Part shown: piece after piece, positions 1-5,187 of the stretch
Layout: each line of letters starts with the position of its first letter
Position numbering within the stretch: position 1 is the first letter of the stretch
DNA from: a bacterium
Lineage (GTDB): Bacteria; Chloroflexota; Chloroflexia; Thermomicrobiales; UBA6265
NCBI GenBank assembly: GCA_029977305.1
Contig: JAPOLF010000047.1
Span: 3,108 to 11,709 of the forward strand
Length of the DNA: 8,602 nt
Reading direction: 5' to 3'
Translations under genes and position numbers: made by a program
Notes under the pieces: model-generated
The model's database searches: none
What the model was told of the DNA's origin: nothing
What the model saw: only the letters and a program-made list of their open reading frames with translations

Positions 1-109
1 AGAAGCCGGCGAGGCCGAGTGCCCCGGCGACAAGGGCCACCACACCGCCACGGCGGGTCGATGTCACGCCGAGCCGACGGGTGATCCGGTCGAACGAAGA
101 GCTGTCCAT
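1..109 (-). CDS. Secreted Cys-rich knottin-family protein, copy 1 (partial)
   Basis: Only the first 36 codons are inside the window; the 3' part lies beyond the left edge. They encode the family leader: MDSSSFD, then ITRRLGV, then TSTRRGG and the hydrophobic VVALVAGALGLAG. This matches the export leaders of the downstream-numbered copies almost residue for residue. The ATG is the family start, and GAGG sits 5 nt upstream as a Shine-Dalgarno. A TACCTT element at 150-155 lies where the siblings have their -10, but I found no matching -35. The cysteine modules and whether the gene is intact cannot be judged. The leader is a secretion signal with paired arginines; Tat or Sec export is undecided. 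Confidence 0.7.
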   Translation of the reverse strand, partial: MDSSSFDRITRRLGVTSTRRGGVVALVAGALGLAGF

Positions 110-273
110 GATGCCTCATTTCGCCTATCTGCGACATGACCCTGAACCCAAGGTAAGGGCAGCGTATCAGGATTATTTGCGGCGGTCAATGCGAGGTTCA
201 GCGTGCCGAAGGCAGAAGGGTCAGGTGATGAATGCTCATGTATGTGCCGATCGGCGCCGACGTATCGCGCGCA

Positions 274-621
274 TCAGTTCCATTCAACCTTGCACGGTTG
301 GCCGTTGAAGAGGCAGTGGAGATGCTCACCGTTAGAGGGGGAGCACACGCGGTTGCTTGTTTCGCGGCATTTCCCGGTGTCGGTGCCGGACCCGGGCTTG
401 GCGCGGAAGCGGCCGGAGCAGCACACCTTGTTGGCGGTGCACTCGGATGGAACGCTCCTGCAGGCGAGGTTCTTGTCTCGTCGGCCAGCACCGTGACGGG
501 CTTCGGCGGTGGAACCGCCGACACTAGCGAGCGCAACTGCGACGAACGCTGCGATGCCGCCGCGACTGGAGGTGGACATCGCCAAGCGACGGGTGATTCG
601 GTTGAGCGACGATCCGTTGAT
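274..621 (-). pseudogene. Decayed knottin-family paralog, copy 2
   Basis: This is clearly a family member with several disabling changes. The family start ATG is replaced by ATC (619-621), although a GAGG Shine-Dalgarno still sits 5 nt upstream. A GTG at 643-645 would open the same frame but has no ribosome site. The second RR pair of the leader is reduced to SRGG. Module 1 keeps C1-C4, but C5 is Phe. After KPGSGT the sequence jumps into module 2, losing the linker and about 34 codons. The CC pair of module 2 is CR. The terminal module runs C-x6-C-x5 and then meets TGA (274-276) where the siblings have TGC, followed by TGC; nothing recognisable follows. The promoter position (668-696) is kept but degraded. 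Translation from GTG as a 123-residue product cannot be excluded. Confidence 0.75.
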
Positions 622-704
622 GGCGCCTCGTCCGATTCTTGTCACCAGCGGACACGACCATCGTCACAGCGAGAAGAGGCTGCGAGGTGCAGTCAGGTGG
701 GTGA

Positions 705-732
705 CCTTCCCCGGCTCAATGGCCGGGGAGGG
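705..732 (-). terminator. Hairpin after copy 3
   Basis: Inverted repeat with arms ccttccccggc (705-715) and gccggggaggg (722-732), one mismatch and a 6-nt loop, starting 35 nt after the copy 3 stop. It sits where the other copies have their terminators. There is no T tract, so it may be a weak or factor-assisted terminator, or only a 3' stability hairpin. Confidence 0.45.
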
Positions 733-767
733 CTACCGGTTGAACGATGGCTGTTCCGCAGTCGGGC

Positions 768-1358
768 TCAGGGCTGGAGGGCGCAAATGGAATTGAAGCA
801 GAACGTTTCACTGATATGACTGCCGCAGCATTGGGCGTTGGCGGTGCAAGGGCTCCCCAAGCCGATGCAGCAGGTGGTGGATCCGCCGCCGTTCTCCCCG
901 CAGAGCAGGCCCGCGCAACACGTTGCCCCCACCGCGTGATTGCAGTAGTCGTCGATGGCGCCGCAGGTTCGGCAGACGGAATCGCTGCTGTGCAGGCTGG
1001 CGAAGCAGACGAGATCGGCGCAGCAGCCGTCGCCCGTGGGACAGGTGGCATCCTCGGCGAGACAGGTGGTGGATCCGCCGCCGTCATGGTGGATCTTCTT
1101 CTTCCTCCGATTGGAGGAGGTGCGGGCGCAGCGCATGGTGCCGTCGCGCTTGGCGATGCAGCGGAGGGAGCAGCAGTCGTCGCCGGAGGTGCACAGCCGA
1201 CCGGTGGCGCCGCATCCGGGTGGGACGGTGATGACGGCCTCAGCGGCGGAGATGCCCGCGATGCCGAGCACCCCGGCGACGAGCGCGGCGATGCCGCCGC
1301 GGCGAGAGGTGGTCACCGCCAAGCGGCGGGTGATCGTGTCGAAGGACGGTCCGTCCAT
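768..1358 (-). CDS. Secreted four-module knottin-like protein, copy 3
   Basis: A 196-residue protein of unknown function. The family leader occupies residues 1-41 (RR at 11-12 and 19-20, hydrophobic core about 21-37, AEA cleavage site). The mature part has 24 cysteines in four groups of six: module 1 (type B) C49, C56, C62-63, C67, C77; a linker at 78-98 with RRKKK and GGGSTT; module 2 C99, C106, C112-113, C118, C129; module 3 C132, C139, C147-148, C153, C163; module 4 C164, C171, C177-178, C187, C192. This spacing matches inhibitor cystine knots; disulfide pairing is inferred. Modules 2-4 resemble those of copy 5, although its module 1 is of the other type. The ATG at 1356-1358 follows GGGAG by about 5 nt. 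A promoter lies at 1407-1435. Export route and target are unknown. Confidence 0.85.
   Translation of the reverse strand: MDGPSFDTITRRLAVTTSRRGGIAALVAGVLGIAGISAAEAVITVPPGCGATGRLCTSGDDCCSLRCIAKRDGTMRCARTSSNRRKKKIHHDGGGSTTCLAEDATCPTGDGCCADLVCFASLHSSDSVCRTCGAIDDYCNHAVGATCCAGLLCGENGGGSTTCCIGLGSPCTANAQCCGSHISETFCFNSICALQP
871..892 (-). repeat. 22-bp direct repeat inside copy 3, first copy
   Basis: This 22-base stretch beginning caggtggtggatccgc recurs exactly at 1063-1084, 192 bp (64 codons) away and in frame. It encodes the GGGSTTC sequence at the end of module 3. Confidence 0.85.
1063..1084 (-). repeat. 22-bp direct repeat inside copy 3, second copy
   Basis: Exact second copy of the 871-892 repeat. 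It encodes the GGGSTTC that ends the charged linker and opens module 2. Recombination between the two would delete 64 codons in frame (modules 2-3) and leave a two-module protein. Confidence 0.85.
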
Positions 1359-1406
1359 GAGGGCTCCCGTGGGTTGTGTCGCAGCACTTCACATCGAAGT
1401 GTGGCG

Positions 1407-1435
1407 AGGGTGATGGCAAAGGAAGGGATTGTCAA
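1407..1435 (-). promoter_or_regulatory. Predicted promoter of copy 3
   Basis: A perfect -35 TTGACA (1430-1435), a 17-nt spacer, then CACCCT (1407-1412) as a poor -10, 49 nt from the start codon. Spacing and position match the predicted promoters of copies 5, 6, 7 and 8, which is the main support. A small 6-bp inverted repeat, cacttc-N5-gaagtg (1385-1401), lies in the leader. Confidence 0.4.
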
Positions 1436-1503
1436 TCCGTAGGGCGTGATGAATGAACCAACGTGTGACTGCATCGCCCCACCCGAAGAACCCGACAAGG
1501 AGC

Positions 1504-1531
1504 CACCCCCCGGCCCGAAGACCGAGGGGTG
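1504..1531 (-). terminator. Terminator hairpin of copy 4
   Basis: A 12-bp stem, caccccccggcc (1504-1515) with gaccgaggggtg (1520-1531), and a TTCG loop when read as minus-strand RNA. Its two non-Watson-Crick positions are G-U in minus RNA but C-A in plus RNA, so the fold is meant for minus transcripts. It starts 40 nt after the copy 4 stop. The following T tract is poor (CTCCTTG). Confidence 0.6.
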
Positions 1532-1571
1532 TGACGTTGAACACCATTGAATGAGGAGCCGGGTGCGGCGC

Positions 1572-2081
1572 CTACCCGTTATTCACGCAGACATTGGTGG
1601 CACAGCCGCCGTTGTTGCCCCAGAAGCCGCAGCAGTCTTCGTCCGCTTCGCAGGGTTGGCCGTCGAAGACGCAGCAGTGGCTCTCGGCGTTGGATGGGAC
1701 GCAGAAGCCGTTGCTTGTTTCGCAGCATTCGCTGGTGTCGGTGCAGACTTCGGAGGGGGCGAGGCAGGTGGGACCGGGGTTGCCGCCGTTGTCCTTGTCC
1801 TTCTTCTCCTGCTTCTTCTTCTTGCCGACGCAGCGGTACTCGGTGCCGGATCCGGGCTTGAGCCGGCAGATGCCGGAGCAGCACTGGTCGTCGGTGGTGC
1901 ATTCAGATTGGTCGTTGCGGCAGGCGAGCTTCTCGTGGCGTTGGCCGGCGCCGCGGCGAGCCTCGGCGGTGGAGATCCCGGCGATGCCGAGGGCGCCGGC
2001 GACGATCGCGACGATGCCGCCGCGTCGGGAGGTGGTGACCGCCAAGCGGCGAGTGATCGTGTCGAACGATGATCCGTCCAT
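1572..2081 (-). CDS. Secreted three-module knottin-like protein, copy 4
   Basis: A 169-residue protein of unknown function. The leader is residues 1-41 (RR at 11-12 and 19-20, ending AEA). The mature part has 18 cysteines: module 1 (type A) C54, C61, C67-68, C72, C84; a linker at 85-105 rich in Lys and Asp; module 2 C106, C113, C119-120, C127, C136; module 3 C137, C144, C150-151, C160, C165. Modules 2 and 3 abut at a CC pair. The start is ATG 2079-2081, where family homology begins; an in-frame extension 35 codons upstream has no family similarity. The ribosome site is weak (only GAAAAG). TATACT at 2136-2141 could be a -10, but no good -35 was found. DNA coding module 1 differs from copy 5 at only about four positions in some 115 bp. 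Confidence 0.85.
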   Translation of the reverse strand: MDGSSFDTITRRLAVTTSRRGGIVAIVAGALGIAGISTAEARRGAGQRHEKLACRNDQSECTTDDQCCSGICRLKPGSGTEYRCVGKKKKQEKKDKDNGGNPGPTCLAPSEVCTDTSECCETSNGFCVPSNAESHCCVFDGQPCEADEDCCGFWGNNGGCATNVCVNNG

Positions 2082-2195
2082 GGAAAATCTTTTCGTCGCG
2101 TGTGATGCCGCCGAGCGCGCGCCCGCTTTCGGCGAAGTATAGGTGGATCGACGCAACGCGGGATGCCGGCGCGCTTGGTTATGCAACGTCCCGGA

Positions 2196-2795
2196 TCACA
2201 TCAATCCAGCGCAGACGCCGCCCATGCAGTCTGTCATGGAGAGGAGGTACCCGCAGCATTCCCCGCCGCTGGCGCATGCCCCACCAAGGCCCACGCAACA
2301 GGATGCGGCAGCCCCCAGCGTTTGCGGCTCGCATTCGAGGTCGGCGCAACAGGGGGAGGATTGGTCGTCGCAGACGTCAAATAGCGCTCCACAGGTTCGG
2401 CACGCGGTCTCATCGCCGGTCACGTCTACGTAACAGGTCAGGCCTTGGCAGCAACGGTCACCTCCCGAGCAGCTGAAGCCATCCGTGACGCAGGCATCAC
2501 GCTGGTCTTCGCGCTTGCGGGATGGCTTCCTGCGCTTGCCGACGCAGCGGTACTCGGTGCCGGATCCCGGCTTGAGCCGGCAGATGCCGGAGCAGCACTG
2601 GTCGTCGGTGGTGCATTCGGTTTGGTCGTTGCGGCAGGCGAGTTTCTCGTGGCGACGGCCGGCGCCGCGGCGCGCCTCAACTGCGGACACGCCGGCGATG
2701 CCGAGGGCACCAGCGATGATCGTCGCGATGCCGCCGCGGCGGGAGGAGCTCACCGCCAGGCGGCGGGTGATGCGGTCGAATGATGAGCTGTCCAT
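2196..2795 (-). CDS. Secreted four-module knottin-like protein, copy 5
   Basis: A 199-residue protein of unknown function. After the 41-residue leader come 24 cysteines: module 1 (type A) C54, C61, C67-68, C72, C84; a basic linker at 85-101 (KRRKPSRKRE); module 2 C102, C109, C115-116, C121, C132; module 3 C135, C142, C149-150, C155, C166; module 4 C167, C174, C180-181, C190, C195. The protein looks chimeric: module 1 is nearly that of copy 4, while modules 2-4 (RTCGA..D.C, CCA.L.CE, CC.GLG) parallel copy 3. ATG 2793-2795 has a strong GAGGAG 8 nt upstream, so I prefer it to an upstream in-frame start at 2831. Its promoter is at 2837-2865. I saw no terminator in the short 114-nt gap to copy 4. 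Confidence 0.85.
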   Translation of the reverse strand: MDSSSFDRITRRLAVSSSRRGGIATIIAGALGIAGVSAVEARRGAGRRHEKLACRNDQTECTTDDQCCSGICRLKPGSGTEYRCVGKRRKPSRKREDQRDACVTDGFSCSGGDRCCQGLTCYVDVTGDETACRTCGALFDVCDDQSSPCCADLECEPQTLGAAASCCVGLGGACASGGECCGYLLSMTDCMGGVCAGLM

Positions 2796-2836
2796 CTGCG
2801 TATCTCCTCGAGCCTGACCTGCCAACACCAAGTGTG

Positions 2837-2865
2837 ACGGTAAATGTTTGGCATGGTGCCGTCAA
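2837..2865 (-). promoter_or_regulatory. Predicted promoter of copy 5
   Basis: TTGACG (2860-2865), a 17-nt spacer and TACCGT (2837-2842), 42 nt from the start codon. The form closely parallels the copy 8 promoter (TTGACA-N17-TACCAT). A perfect palindrome ends 7 nt upstream of the -35. Confidence 0.5.
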
Positions 2866-2872
2866 CGAGGGA

Positions 2873-2902
2873 GTCGATCCCCGGGTTGACCCGGGGATCG
2901 AC
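2873..2902. repeat. Perfect 13-bp inverted repeat upstream of copy 5
   Basis: Arms gtcgatccccggg (2873-2885) and cccggggatcgac (2890-2902) are perfectly complementary around a 4-nt loop. There is no T tract on either side. It lies just upstream of the copy 5 promoter and 88 nt past the copy 6 stop. It could be a second hairpin ending copy 6 transcripts or an operator; I saw no equivalent beside other copies. Confidence 0.7.
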
Positions 2903-2933
2903 AACCACGGGAGGAGCGGGCGCGCAAATGCAT

Positions 2934-2961
2934 CGCTCCCCGGCCCGAGGGCCGAGGAGCG
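2934..2961 (-). terminator. Terminator hairpin of copy 6
   Basis: A 12-bp stem, cgctccccggcc (2934-2945) with ggccgaggagcg (2950-2961), and a CTCG loop in minus-strand RNA. The single mismatch is G-U only on the minus strand. It begins 29 nt after the copy 6 stop. The T tract is weak (ATGCATTTG). Confidence 0.6.
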
Positions 2962-2990
2962 CGAACCACATGCATTGGATGGCGGGCGTG

Positions 2991-3404
2991 TCAGGCGGGC
3001 GGATTAGCCGAGTTGCAGGTGGCAATGGCTTGTCCGTCGACGGACGTGCTGCTGGGACGAACTCCGCAGACCAGGTCCTTGCAGCAGTCTTGGTTGCGCT
3101 CGCACTGTTCACCACGGCTCAGGCAGGTCTCGCTCTCTTTCTCTTTCGGCTTGCGGTTCGAGGTCTTGCGAGCGCAGCGGGAGGTGCCGTCGAACTTGAG
3201 GATGCAGCGTCCTGAGCAGCAGGGGATGCCCTCGACGCACTCCATGCCAGTTGCGCGGCAATCGGGCGGGATGGGGACGACGGCCTCGGCGGCGGAGATG
3301 CCAGCGATACCGAGGGCGCCGGCGACGAGGGCGGCGAGCCCGCGGCGACGGGAAGTGGTCACCGCCAAGCGGCGGGTGATCCGGTCGAACGACGAACCTT
3401 CCAT
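2991..3404 (-). CDS. Secreted two-module knottin-like protein, copy 6
   Basis: The shortest intact copy, 137 residues, function unknown. The leader is residues 1-41 with RRR at 19-21 and an AEA cleavage site. There are 12 cysteines: module 1 (type B, as in copy 3) C49, C56, C62-63, C67, C77; a linker at 78-93 (RKPKEKES); module 2 C94, C101, C107-108, C113, C130, with an unusually long 16-residue last loop. It lacks the terminal C-x6-C-x5-CC-x6/9-C-x4-C module present in the other intact copies and ends in NSANPPA. The start is ATG 3402-3404 with GGGAGG 4 nt upstream; an in-frame TTG at 3414-3416 overlaps that ribosome site and is unlikely. Promoter at 3452-3480, terminator at 2934-2961. Confidence 0.85.
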   Translation of the reverse strand: MEGSSFDRITRRLAVTTSRRRGLAALVAGALGIAGISAAEAVVPIPPDCRATGMECVEGIPCCSGRCILKFDGTSRCARKTSNRKPKEKESETCLSRGEQCERNQDCCKDLVCGVRPSSTSVDGQAIATCNSANPPA

Positions 3405-3451
3405 GGAACCTCCCAATTGGTGAACCGCAAACCGTGGAATGTGATGGCCAC

Positions 3452-3480
3452 AGCGTACGTGTTGACCATGCTCTCGTAAA
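3452..3480 (-). promoter_or_regulatory. Predicted promoter of copy 6
   Basis: TTTACG (3475-3480), a 17-nt spacer and TACGCT (3452-3457), 48 nt from the start codon. The boxes are imperfect; the support is the spacing and position shared with the sibling genes. Confidence 0.35.
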
Positions 3481-3539
3481 GGAGGCGTCTAGGTACGCTT
3501 CCCAGTCGAATCCGCGGAGGAATTACTGGATTCAGCGTG

Positions 3540-3576
3540 AAAAACACCACCCCTCGGCCCCAAGGCCGAGGGGTGG
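3540..3576 (-). terminator. Intrinsic terminator of copy 7
   Basis: A perfect 13-bp stem, ccacccctcggcc (3547-3559) with ggccgaggggtgg (3564-3576), a 4-nt loop, then TGTTTTT in the minus-strand transcript (3540-3546). It begins 48 nt after the copy 7 stop. Confidence 0.8.
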
Positions 3577-3624
3577 AGAACCTCACGTGCGAGTGGAACA
3601 CGGGTTCGCAGAACCAGCCGCCGA

Positions 3625-4122
3625 TCAGTTGGCCAGTGAGCAGGTCCCACTGATACAGAGATTGAGGTTCGGATCACAGCAATCTGCATTAACCTCGCAG
3701 GTATTGTTCACTTGGACGCAGCACCTCAAGCTGTTGAGATCACAGAGGAGATCTCCGCAGCATTCGGATGCTTGCGTGCACCTGTCCTGTGATATGCCAC
3801 AGGTGCCGTCGCCGCCGGTGTCCTTGTCTTCGTCTTTCTTGTCCTTGTCCTTCTTCTTCTTCTTGCCGACACAGCGGTACTCGGTGCCGGACCCTGGCTT
3901 GAGTTTGCAGATGCCGGAGCAGCACTGCTCGTGGGCGGTGCATTCGGACTGGTCGTTGCGGCAGGCGAGTTTCTCATGGCGCCGGCCGGCACCCCGACTG
4001 GCCTCGGCGGCGGAGATGCCCGCGATGCCGAGCGCCCCGGCGACGAGCGCCGCCACGCCTCCGCGGCGGGAGGTGGCCACCGCCAGTCGGCGGGTGATGC
4101 GGTCGAATGATGATCCGTCCAT
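3625..4122 (-). CDS. Secreted three-module knottin-like protein, copy 7
   Basis: A 165-residue protein of unknown function. The leader is residues 1-41 (RR at 11-12 and 19-20, ending AEA). There are 18 cysteines: module 1 (type A) C54, C61, C67-68, C72, C84; a linker at 85-107, the longest and most charged of the family (alternating Lys and Asp, then TGGDGT); module 2 C108, C115, C121-122, C127, C134; module 3 C135, C142, C148-149, C156, C161, ending SLAN. The architecture matches copy 4, but module 2-3 sequences differ greatly. ATG 4120-4122 has AGGAGA 7 nt upstream; an in-frame extension to 4209 would run through the predicted promoter and is rejected. Promoter at 4181-4209, strong terminator at 3540-3576. 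Confidence 0.85.
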   Translation of the reverse strand: MDGSSFDRITRRLAVATSRRGGVAALVAGALGIAGISAAEASRGAGRRHEKLACRNDQSECTAHEQCCSGICKLKPGSGTEYRCVGKKKKKDKDKKDEDKDTGGDGTCGISQDRCTQASECCGDLLCDLNSLRCCVQVNNTCEVNADCCDPNLNLCISGTCSLAN

Positions 4123-4180
4123 CGATGCTCTCCTTCGCTCATTCGCGACGATTGGCAACCTTTGTACTAGTGCCTGCGCC

Positions 4181-4209
4181 ATGATTAGGGGGGTTGCCTT
4201 GCTCGTCAA
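4181..4209 (-). promoter_or_regulatory. Predicted promoter of copy 7
   Basis: TTGACG (4204-4209), a 17-nt spacer and AATCAT (4181-4186), 59 nt from the start codon. Same -35 type and spacer as the siblings. Confidence 0.45.
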
Positions 4210-4262
4210 AAGGGGGCATGACGCGAGTGTGGTTCAATGAGGAGGCCGATTGGATCGAGGCG

Positions 4263-4296
4263 AAAAAACACCCCCCGGCCCGAAGGCCGAGGGGTG
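4263..4296 (-). terminator. Intrinsic terminator of copy 8
   Basis: A 12-bp stem, caccccccggcc (4269-4280) with ggccgaggggtg (4285-4296), a UUCG tetraloop in minus-strand RNA, followed directly by six T (4263-4268). One G-U pair occurs on the minus strand only. It begins 37 nt after the copy 8 stop. Confidence 0.85.
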
Positions 4297-4333
4297 ACCG
4301 ACGTTCTTGGTTGCTTTGCGATGTCGCTGCGGA

Positions 4334-4945
4334 TCAGATGAGTTGGCAGGTGCCATTGACGCACTCAGCCGCGGGCGTGCCGTTGAAGCCGCAGCAGTCG
4401 CCGTTGGCTGAGCAGGGTTGGCCCGAGGCGACACAGCAGACGTCTACCAGGTTGGAAATCCCCTGGACGGTCCCGGCGCAGCAGGGAGCTAGCGGACTCC
4501 AGGCCCAGCCGAGCTCGATGCATTCAACACACTTGTTATCCGAGAGCGGGAGCGTTGGGTGGGTCTCGCAATACGACCCATCGCAGCAGAAGCTGTTTGG
4601 TGGCATGCATCCCGTGTCCCCGAGGCTGGAACACACCTCGCCGCCGCCGTCCTTCTTCTTGTCCTGCTTGGCTTTCTTCTTGTGGTTGCCGACGCAGCGA
4701 TACCCGGTGCCGCTGCCGGGCTTGGCGCGACAGAAACCGGAGCAGCACTGCTCGCTGGCGGTGCACTCGGACTGGTCGTTGCGGCAGGCGAGTTTCTCAT
4801 GGCGCCGACCTGCGCCGCGGGCGGCGTCGGCGGCGGAGACGCCGGCGATGCCGAGGGCACCGGCGAGGAGTGACGCGATCCCGGCGCGGCGGGACGATGT
4901 CACGCTGAGGCGACGGGTCAACCGATCGAACGAGGAACCATCCAT
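4334..4945 (-). CDS. Secreted four-module knottin-like protein, copy 8
   Basis: A 203-residue protein of unknown function and the first gene of the array, next to nadA. The leader is residues 1-41 with RR at 11-12 and 19-20 and an ADA cleavage site. It has 22 cysteines: module 1 (type A) C54, C61, C67-68, C72, C84; a linker at 85-104 (HKKKAKQDKKKDGGG); module 2 C105, C113, C120-121, C126, C139; module 3 C142, C155-156, C170; module 4 C171, C178, C184-185, C195, C200. Against copies 3 and 5, module 3 lacks exactly its second and fifth cysteines (Trp149 and Gln161), the pair joined in a cystine knot. ATG 4943-4945 has TAGGAG 6 nt upstream and the promoter at 4992-5020. Confidence 0.87.
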   Translation of the reverse strand: MDGSSFDRLTRRLSVTSSRRAGIASLLAGALGIAGVSAADAARGAGRRHEKLACRNDQSECTASEQCCSGFCRAKPGSGTGYRCVGNHKKKAKQDKKKDGGGEVCSSLGDTGCMPPNSFCCDGSYCETHPTLPLSDNKCVECIELGWAWSPLAPCCAGTVQGISNLVDVCCVASGQPCSANGDCCGFNGTPAAECVNGTCQLI

Positions 4946-4991
4946 GGCAGACTCCTACCTTGGTAATTGGCCAATCCCCGCCTCGCACAAG

Positions 4992-5020
4992 ATGGTAGTG
5001 GCCCGTCAAGGGGCTGTCAA
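4992..5020 (-). promoter_or_regulatory. Predicted promoter of copy 8
   Basis: A perfect -35 TTGACA (5015-5020), a 17-nt spacer and TACCAT (4992-4997) as -10, 47 nt from the start codon. The best-formed promoter in the array. Confidence 0.6.
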
Positions 5021-5130
5021 CAACCCTGCATGTGCAAGGGAAGTCGAGGAATCAACCCCAGCAGGCCGTTGGTTGCTTCGGCTGGATCGCGCAGGTCAGG
5101 GCTTCCCTCGCGGATGGTGGAGGATGCGAG

Positions 5131-5160
5131 CAGCCCCTCGGCTGTCGGGCCGAAGGGCTG
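5131..5160 (-). terminator. Hairpin terminator of nadA
   Basis: A 12-bp stem, cagcccctcggc (5131-5142) with gccgaagggctg (5149-5160), and a 6-nt loop, starting 27 nt after the nadA stop. Its one mismatch is G-U in minus-strand RNA. No T tract follows. The stem resembles the array terminators. Confidence 0.55.
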
Positions 5161-5187
5161 CGAATCAATCATGACTCGTGGGCGAGA

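Larger units (their letters stand above)
1..4945 (-). other. Tandem array of eight multi-knottin paralogs
   Basis: Eight homologous genes lie head to tail on the minus strand, with starts at 109, 621 (decayed), 1358, 2081, 2795, 3404, 4122 and 4945, and intergenic gaps of 114-220 nt. All share a 41-residue leader followed by six-cysteine modules. Two module-1 types exist: type A with a GAGRRHEKLAC lead-in (copies 4, 5, 7, 8 and the relic 2) and type B with a VPP/IPP lead-in (copies 3 and 6). Most copies have their own promoter and hairpin terminator, so the unit of duplication appears to be promoter-gene-terminator. The array continues past position 1. Its role is unknown. Confidence 0.85.

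Noticed and set aside
110..273. Possible terminator for the copy 2 relic
   Set aside because: Only short GC palindromes such as gccgatcggc were found, without a stable stem of the array type.
747..1442. Long plus-strand frames opposite the array copies (also 1551-2072 and 2445-2783)
   Set aside because: Ala/Gly/Val-rich shadows of conserved minus-strand genes; the hydrophobic LLLL runs are the complement of the Lys-rich linkers, not membrane segments.
3405..3416. Upstream TTG start for copy 6, and similar upstream extensions of copies 4, 5 and 7
   Set aside because: The family alignment begins at MDGSSFD/MEGSSFD, and the extensions overlap ribosome sites or promoters and show no similarity to one another.
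1..4945. Regularly spaced repeated DNA suggesting a CRISPR or satellite array
   Set aside because: The repeats are homologous coding segments (leader and module 1) of about 100-200 bp spaced 500-820 bp apart, with coding-type divergence.
1..4945. Insertion sequence or transposon as the driver of duplication
   Set aside because: No transposase-like frame, terminal inverted repeats or target duplications were seen; the inverted repeats present fit terminators.
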